Positions 14,033 through 17,729 of a stretch of DNA of 17,729 nucleotides are shown here, piece after piece. The translations under genes were made by a program, and so were the position numbers. Each line of letters starts with the position of its first letter. Positions within the stretch are counted from its first letter, which is position 1. The DNA is from an uncultured Saprospiraceae bacterium (GTDB taxonomy: Bacteria; Bacteroidota; Bacteroidia; Chitinophagales; Saprospiraceae): positions 1-17,729 of the forward strand of contig CALCSX010000189.1 in assembly GCA_937894165.1 (NCBI GenBank), given 5' to 3'. The notes beneath the pieces were generated by a model. The model had not been told where the DNA came from. It worked only from the letters and a program-made list of their open reading frames with translations, and searched no databases.

Positions 14033-15238
14033 ATGAAATATTTAGTAATTTTAATTTTTACACTTTTGTATACACTAGATCTTTTCGGCCAGCCTGACAC
14101 CATTGTTATGTACAATGTGAAGGATCAAACGCTACAATTGATTCCACCGGTGGATTATGATAGTACCTTAGTCTTCGAAAATACTTCCTTCTCTCAGGGC
14201 GTATTACCGGGAAAGGTTCAATTGAACCTAGAGGTTCCAAGTTCAAATATTCTCGAGGGAACACAATTTACTGATATTGCTAGAGCTGAACTATTTTTTG
14301 ATGTTTGTGCCTATCCAGTGAGGACAGCTGTGAAGCTTTTTGGATGGGACAATGATACACTAAGACATAACTGTTCAGGCACTATGATATCGGAGAATCT
14401 TGTTTTAACTTCAGCATATTGCTTATTCCAAAATAATAAATGGGCGGAGGATAGTATTTTAGTTATACCTGCTTACGATAATGGAGTTTACAAAGAGGGA
14501 ATTCATTCCTCTCCTGTTGATAAGATCTATTTGTTTAAGACATTTTATGACAACAAGTCTTGGGATGATTTTGCCTTACTTGAATTAAGAAGACCTATAG
14601 GTTTCGAGACAGGCTGGCAAGGGATAGCCTATAGTAAGGATACCAAGTTTTTTACAGAATATGTTTTCCATAAATTTAGTTATCCCGGAGTTCCTAGTCC
14701 TTTTGATAGGACAAGAATTTATAATGGTGACACGCTATATTACAATTATGGAAAGATTGATTATTTTCCTAATTTTAACCCTGAAGCTATAGGAGTGGTA
14801 AATGGTCGATCACTTAGCATCCCGGGAAAAGCAGGCAGTTCGCTTTTTTATACCGATAATAATGAGTATTACACATTTGGTGTTTTCAACTGGGCACAGA
14901 GATATCGTCATTCGCTCATCAATCAAAATGTATTCCATCAACTAAAGAACATCATAGACAACTACGCCAAATATGAAAATGAGGGGCTTGATGAAAGTTA
15001 CCCACTTCTAGTTTACCCCAATCCTGCGACAGATAGAGTCACGCTAGAATTCTATAATCCGGATAATCAAGATTTAACTTTGTCTATCCTCGACTTACAA
15101 GGAAGAGAGGTAAGAAATATTAAAAACATCCTTGGTGAGCGCTATTATTTGGATCGAAATGGTTTACCGGCGGGGATGTATTTTATAAGGATGTATGATG
15201 ATAGGAGGGTTTTTGCGACGAAGTTGGTGTTTAAGTAA
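14033..15238 (+). CDS. Secreted trypsin-fold pseudoprotease with T9SS C-terminal sorting domain
   Basis: From ATG 14033 the product has 401 residues. ATG 14018, five codons earlier, is possible, but MKYLVILIFTLLYTLDLFG is a proper Sec signal only from 14033. Residues about 75-305 follow the chymotrypsin/trypsin fold: NCSGTMISENLVLTSAYC (the usual His segment with its cysteine pair), SWDDFALLEL (the Asp segment) and SIPGKAGSSLF (the Ser segment). The Asp (D179) is kept, but the catalytic His is Tyr (Y129) and the catalytic Ser is Ala (A267), so proteolysis by the normal triad is impossible. The last 75 residues (YPNPATDRVTLEF ... LPAGMYFIRMYDDRRVFATKLVFK) are a type A T9SS sorting tail, predicting export across the outer membrane and surface anchoring or release. 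A binding or scaffold role is inferred. Confidence 0.85.
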   Translation: MKYLVILIFTLLYTLDLFGQPDTIVMYNVKDQTLQLIPPVDYDSTLVFENTSFSQGVLPGKVQLNLEVPSSNILEGTQFTDIARAELFFDVCAYPVRTAVKLFGWDNDTLRHNCSGTMISENLVLTSAYCLFQNNKWAEDSILVIPAYDNGVYKEGIHSSPVDKIYLFKTFYDNKSWDDFALLELRRPIGFETGWQGIAYSKDTKFFTEYVFHKFSYPGVPSPFDRTRIYNGDTLYYNYGKIDYFPNFNPEAIGVVNGRSLSIPGKAGSSLFYTDNNEYYTFGVFNWAQRYRHSLINQNVFHQLKNIIDNYAKYENEGLDESYPLLVYPNPATDRVTLEFYNPDNQDLTLSILDLQGREVRNIKNILGERYYLDRNGLPAGMYFIRMYDDRRVFATKLVFK

Positions 15239-15285
15239 GGGAGGTTGATGAAATTAATATTTTGGTTAGGTGCAAACAAGTGGGT

Positions 15286-15304
15286 TTTCTCGAAAATCGA
15301 GAAA
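15286..15304. repeat. Palindrome TTTCTCGA-AAA-TCGAGAAA (motif copy A)
   Basis: A perfect eight-base inverted repeat with a three-base loop lies about 48 bases after the pseudoprotease stop. It shares TTTCTCGAAA(A/G)TCGA with copies at 16365-16380, 17630-17645 and, on the minus strand, 17673-17688. No T-run follows, so it is not a typical intrinsic terminator. Confidence 0.55.
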
Positions 15305-15346
15305 GGTCTACGCAATTAGTGTCAGAAAAATTCTCTTAAATTTTAA

Positions 15347-15655
15347 GGAAATAACAAGATACTGCAACCATATTGGGAAAGATATCCTTATACAGAGCAG
15401 TCTTTAAACTCTTGGGTACAAGAAGTGGAACAGTCAAATTGGGAATCACCACAATCTTTGAAATTGAAGTTTAGAAATGCTTCGATAATTTCCGGTAAAC
15501 GTGTGGTGTTCAATATAAATGGTAACAATTTTAGACTGATTACAGACATAGAATTCAGATTGAAAATTGTATTTATTGTTTGGTTTGGCACTCATTCAGA
15601 ATATGATTTAATCGATGCAAAAACAATAAGTTATGTTAAAGCCAATAAAAAATAA
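15347..15655 (+). pseudogene. higB: HigB-type mRNA interferase toxin, start codon lost
   Basis: The open frame encodes a HigB (RelE-fold) toxin: YWERYPYTEQSLNSWVQEV, then SNWESPQSLKLKFRNASII, KRVVFNINGNNFRL, and KIVFIVWFGTHSEYDLIDAKTI, covering the family's whole core. HigB cleaves mRNA on the ribosome. However, the frame has no ATG. Homology reaches back to about 15350, just after an in-frame stop at 15344-15346, and the normal first residues (M-x-x-I-x-x-x) are absent. An internal GTG at 15425 would drop the first helix. A small indel near 15345-15352 probably destroyed the start (inference). It overlaps the antitoxin remnant by 23 bases in the standard toxin-first order. Loss of the toxin start fits with the antitoxin gene being broken. 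Confidence 0.75.
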
Positions 15656-16192
15656 GAGTGATCACGAAAATTATCTTAATCGGGCGTATGAATTGATGCA
15701 ATTAGATCTCTCACCTAATTCAAAAGAATCGGATGAGTTGGAAGTTTATTAGTGAGTCCACTCCGAAAGCCCCTTTCTATTACGAGTGGCTGCAAAACCC
15801 AATATCTTCTTTAAAAGAAAAAATCTTTCCTCATCGTAGCTATGGCTACGCCTGCGGGATATTTTTCCTTTTAACTCGATCTGGAATTTTTCGCTCATTC
15901 TCATGACGAAACGGGTTTTCGGAGTGGACTCATTAGCATTCTGATCGAGGCATATAAAAAGTCGAATTTCCCAATCGAAGCTCCCAAACCAATTGAAGCT
16001 ATTTTATTCAGGCTTGACCAATTTGGGATGAGTCGCAGTGAACTTAATAAACTCTTGGGTTCCAGAAGTAGGACGAGTGAAATAATGAGTGGGAAAAAAA
16101 AATTGAGCATTGGAATGATTCGGAGACTGAATGAGATACTTGGAATTTCTGTTCAAACACTAATTCAGGATTATGATTTAGTAAAGGAGTAG
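15633..16192 (+). pseudogene. higA: HigA-type antitoxin split by a MITE
   Basis: The N-terminal piece (15633-15752) reads MLKPIKNKSDHENYLNRAYE through KESDELEVY and then hits a TAG at the insertion point. The C-terminal piece (15935-16192) reads SILIEAYKKSNFPIEAPKPI, then a Cro/C1-type helix-turn-helix (GMSRSELNKLLGSRSRTSEIMSGKKKLSIGM split over two helices) and ends QTLIQDYDLVKE. Joined, they match HigA antitoxins of about 120 residues, in which DELEVL runs directly into SILIEAY. Thus the 180-bp element interrupts the gene between those motifs. Splicing the flanks with one TTAG leaves one extra base, so a separate frameshift may also exist. An ATG at 16028 could still start an HTH-only fragment. 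Confidence 0.85.
15753..15932. mobile_element. MITE, 180 bp, 25-bp terminal inverted repeats, inserted in higA
   Basis: The ends at 15753-15777 and 15908-15932 are inverted copies matching at 23 of 25 positions, starting TGAGTCCACTCCGAAA. TTAG at 15749-15752 and 15933-15936 flanks them as a four-base direct repeat, the likely target duplication. The interior is a long imperfect palindrome centred on a perfect CGTAGC-TATG-GCTACG hairpin (15835-15850). It carries no transposase frame, so it must be moved in trans by a related transposase elsewhere. The split antitoxin gene shows it is a genuine insertion. Confidence 0.88.
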
Positions 16193-16469
16193 GAATAATA
16201 TTTCTTAAAATAAGTCTTTTTGTGCGATATTCTAACCTTGAGATTTAACTAGAAAGTTTACTTACGAGCTATAAATGAACTTTCTGCATATATGTTATAA
16301 ATAATTTCGAAATTCAGCAAGTGAGGTAAAAAATCAGATTCTTTGTTCTTGACTTGGAATTATATTTCTCGAAAGTCGAAGGAAATACCAACGCTGTTCC
16401 AATCACAGTGATTTTTTCTTATACACCAAATGCTGTACTTTGTGCATCTCTAAAATAAAGATAATCCGA
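16193..16469. other. Intergenic region before the DUF4837 gene, with motif copy B
   Basis: These 277 AT-rich bases hold TTTCTCGAAAGTCGAA at 16365-16380, one of four copies of this motif. TACTTTG at 16437-16443 is one base short of the TAnnTTTG element and lies about 26 bases before the ATG at 16470, so it is only a weak promoter candidate. Nothing else is recognised. Confidence 0.5.
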
Positions 16470-17564
16470 ATGAGAATATTTAAAACTATCTCTATAAATT
16501 ATATAATTATTTTTACCCTATTTGCATTTTTAAACTCATGTGAATCAGGAGGGAGCGGTATGACGCAAGCTCCAAAACTCACCGCTTTCGGGAAAGCCAA
16601 TGAGATAGTGGTTATTACAGATCCGGAATTGTGGGAGGGAGCAGTGGGAGATACTCTCGATTTTTATTTAGCTTCTGCTTTTCCAATTCTCCCGGCACCG
16701 GAACCAATATTTGATCTGAGATTTTTTTCTCCGGAAGATTTGGAAGAGAAGCCTATCAGGAAAGAGTTGCGTACACTTTTGATATTAGCAGATCTTAATG
16801 ATGACAATTCCCCGACCACTCAAATGTTGATCAATGATATCGGAGAGGAACGATATAGGGCTGCTATGGAGGATTCAATGGCATTCAATAGTATTGGGCA
16901 TGACAAGTGGGCGCAGGGTCAAATGATCATTTATCTTTACGGTCGCGGGAAGGATAATTTAATAGAAAATATAAAAAGAAGTTGGAAAAGCATTGCATCA
17001 CGAGTTAAGGAGTTCGATTCGAAACAAATTGAAGCAAATATATATCTTCCCGGTTATAACCGAGAGATTGAGGGTGTTATTCGCAATAAATACGGAATAG
17101 AAATGAGTATCCCTAAGTCCTATTTTATTGCTATCAATCAGGATAATGATCTTTGGATTCGATTAGAAACAGACAAATACAGTTCTAATTTTCTAATGAG
17201 AAAGGAGAAATATGAAAGCGAAGAGCAATTGACTAAGGCGTATATGAAGGGTTTGCAAGATAGTTTGGGTTTGAAGTATGTATCTACGTCCATTGAGGGC
17301 ACCTTCAAAAGGACTAATGACATCGATCTACCAATGTTTATTGAAAAGATTGAAGAAAGAGAGAATTATACCTTGGAAAGTCGTGGCATTTGGGAAATGG
17401 AGGGTGATTTTTTGGGAGGGCCATTTATATCCAGGATGATTTTGAGTCCGGAACAAGACAGTGTGTTTTTTATAGAGGCATTTTTATATGCTCCGGGCAG
17501 GGATAAGAGGAATACGATGCAGGAGTTGGAATACATTTTAGGGACGGCGGATTTTGTGAGGTAA
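16470..17564 (+). CDS. DUF4837 family lipoprotein
   Basis: From ATG 16470 the protein has 364 residues. A TTG at 16440 would add ten residues ahead of the signal peptide and is less likely. The signal peptide (MRIFKTISINYIIIFTLFAF) ends in a lipobox LNSC with the lipidated Cys at residue 24, followed by Glu-Ser-Gly-Gly. The mature protein matches DUF4837, a Bacteroidota-specific family: KANEIVVITDPELWEGAVGD, PAPEPIFDLRFFSPEDL, then HDKWAQGQMIIYLYG, the YGIEMSIPKSYFIA segment and the closing VFFIEAFLYAPGRDKR ... ELEYILGTADF. The family is a periplasmic or surface lipoprotein of unknown function, and the length is normal. It stands alone here, flanked on both sides by copies of the TTTCTCGAAA(A/G)TCGA motif. 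Confidence 0.9.
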   Translation: MRIFKTISINYIIIFTLFAFLNSCESGGSGMTQAPKLTAFGKANEIVVITDPELWEGAVGDTLDFYLASAFPILPAPEPIFDLRFFSPEDLEEKPIRKELRTLLILADLNDDNSPTTQMLINDIGEERYRAAMEDSMAFNSIGHDKWAQGQMIIYLYGRGKDNLIENIKRSWKSIASRVKEFDSKQIEANIYLPGYNREIEGVIRNKYGIEMSIPKSYFIAINQDNDLWIRLETDKYSSNFLMRKEKYESEEQLTKAYMKGLQDSLGLKYVSTSIEGTFKRTNDIDLPMFIEKIEERENYTLESRGIWEMEGDFLGGPFISRMILSPEQDSVFFIEAFLYAPGRDKRNTMQELEYILGTADFVR

Positions 17565-17629
17565 ATGATAAAGAGAATCAGTTTACTTTTTGGAGATTTT
17601 AGACAAATATTTAGATAAGGGTTTTAATG

Positions 17630-17688
17630 ATTCTCGAAAGTCGAATTAGGGTTGTCTTCTTCTATGTGGCTTTTCGATTTTCGAGAAA
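17630..17688. repeat. Inverted pair of the TTTCTCGAAA(A/G)TCGA motif (copies C and D)
   Basis: ATTCTCGAAAGTCGAA at 17630-17645 and the inverted copy at 17673-17688 (reverse complement TTTCTCGAAAATCGAA) agree at 14 of 16 positions and are separated by 27 bases. They would form a stem downstream of the DUF4837 stop, followed by ATTTTCTT. It may act as a transcript end or may be a small palindromic repeat. No gene is visible from 17565 to the window end. Confidence 0.5.
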
Positions 17689-17729
17689 ATTTTCTTACAT
17701 TGGGGTTTATCTTTGATGAAATAAAGCAA

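Noticed and set aside
15286..15304. Intrinsic terminator for the pseudoprotease gene
   Set aside because: The stem is perfect but followed by GGTCTACG and not by a T-run, and the same motif occurs upstream of a gene at 16365.
15388..15591. 67-codon minus-strand ORF
   Set aside because: It is antisense to the higB toxin frame, which has clear homology.
15901..16110. 69-codon minus-strand ORF
   Set aside because: It is antisense to the antitoxin C-terminal fragment and includes the MITE end.

Overview
The window looks like chromosome of an AT-rich member of the Bacteroidota, probably order Cytophagales (inference). Four things point there: a secreted protein ending in a type IX secretion (T9SS) sorting tail; a one-protein hybrid two-component system with propeller sensor and AraC output; DUF4837, DUF1697 and DUF1801 proteins; and genes that mostly lack Shine-Dalgarno sequences, several preceded by TAnnTTTG, the -7 element of this phylum. 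I see no rRNA, tRNA, CRISPR array or transposase gene.

Layout. 1-1297 (minus): a VOC/PhnB-like protein cut by the window edge, a DUF1801 protein just upstream of it, and a DUF1697 protein. 1530-2620: a small lipoprotein (plus) and an exported protein of unknown function (minus). 2621-3105: non-coding, with hairpins and a REP-like dispersed element. 3106-5406 (plus): a large B12-binding-type radical SAM protein whose C-terminal part contains an in-frame insertion of palindromic repeat DNA. 5527-6039 (minus): a two-helix membrane protein gene split by an in-frame TAA. 6222-10232 (plus): an orphan hybrid two-component regulator. 10464-12217 (plus): rlmD, translationally coupled to a small conserved-looking gene. 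12468-13433 (plus): a stand-alone MoxR ATPase with a clear terminator. 13434-14032: non-coding, with a second REP-like element in opposite orientation. 14033-15238 (plus): a secreted trypsin-fold protein with a T9SS tail that has lost its catalytic His and Ser. 15347-16192 (plus): a decayed HigBA toxin-antitoxin locus; the antitoxin gene is split by a 180-bp MITE with 25-bp inverted ends and a TTAG target duplication. 16470-17564 (plus): a DUF4837 lipoprotein.

The genes do not form one pathway; they read as ordinary housekeeping and regulatory genes in short transcription units. What stands out is the number of small non-autonomous repeats: a MITE, two REP-like elements, coding palindromes, a palindromic intergenic element, and a TTTCTCGAAA(A/G)TCGA motif present four times between 15.2 and 17.7 kb. 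At least three genes show the scars: split higA, higB without a start, and the membrane gene with a nonsense codon. The best candidates for undescribed biology are the T9SS-exported pseudoprotease and the exaptation of a mobile palindrome into the radical SAM coding sequence. I do not see a convincing new multi-gene system.
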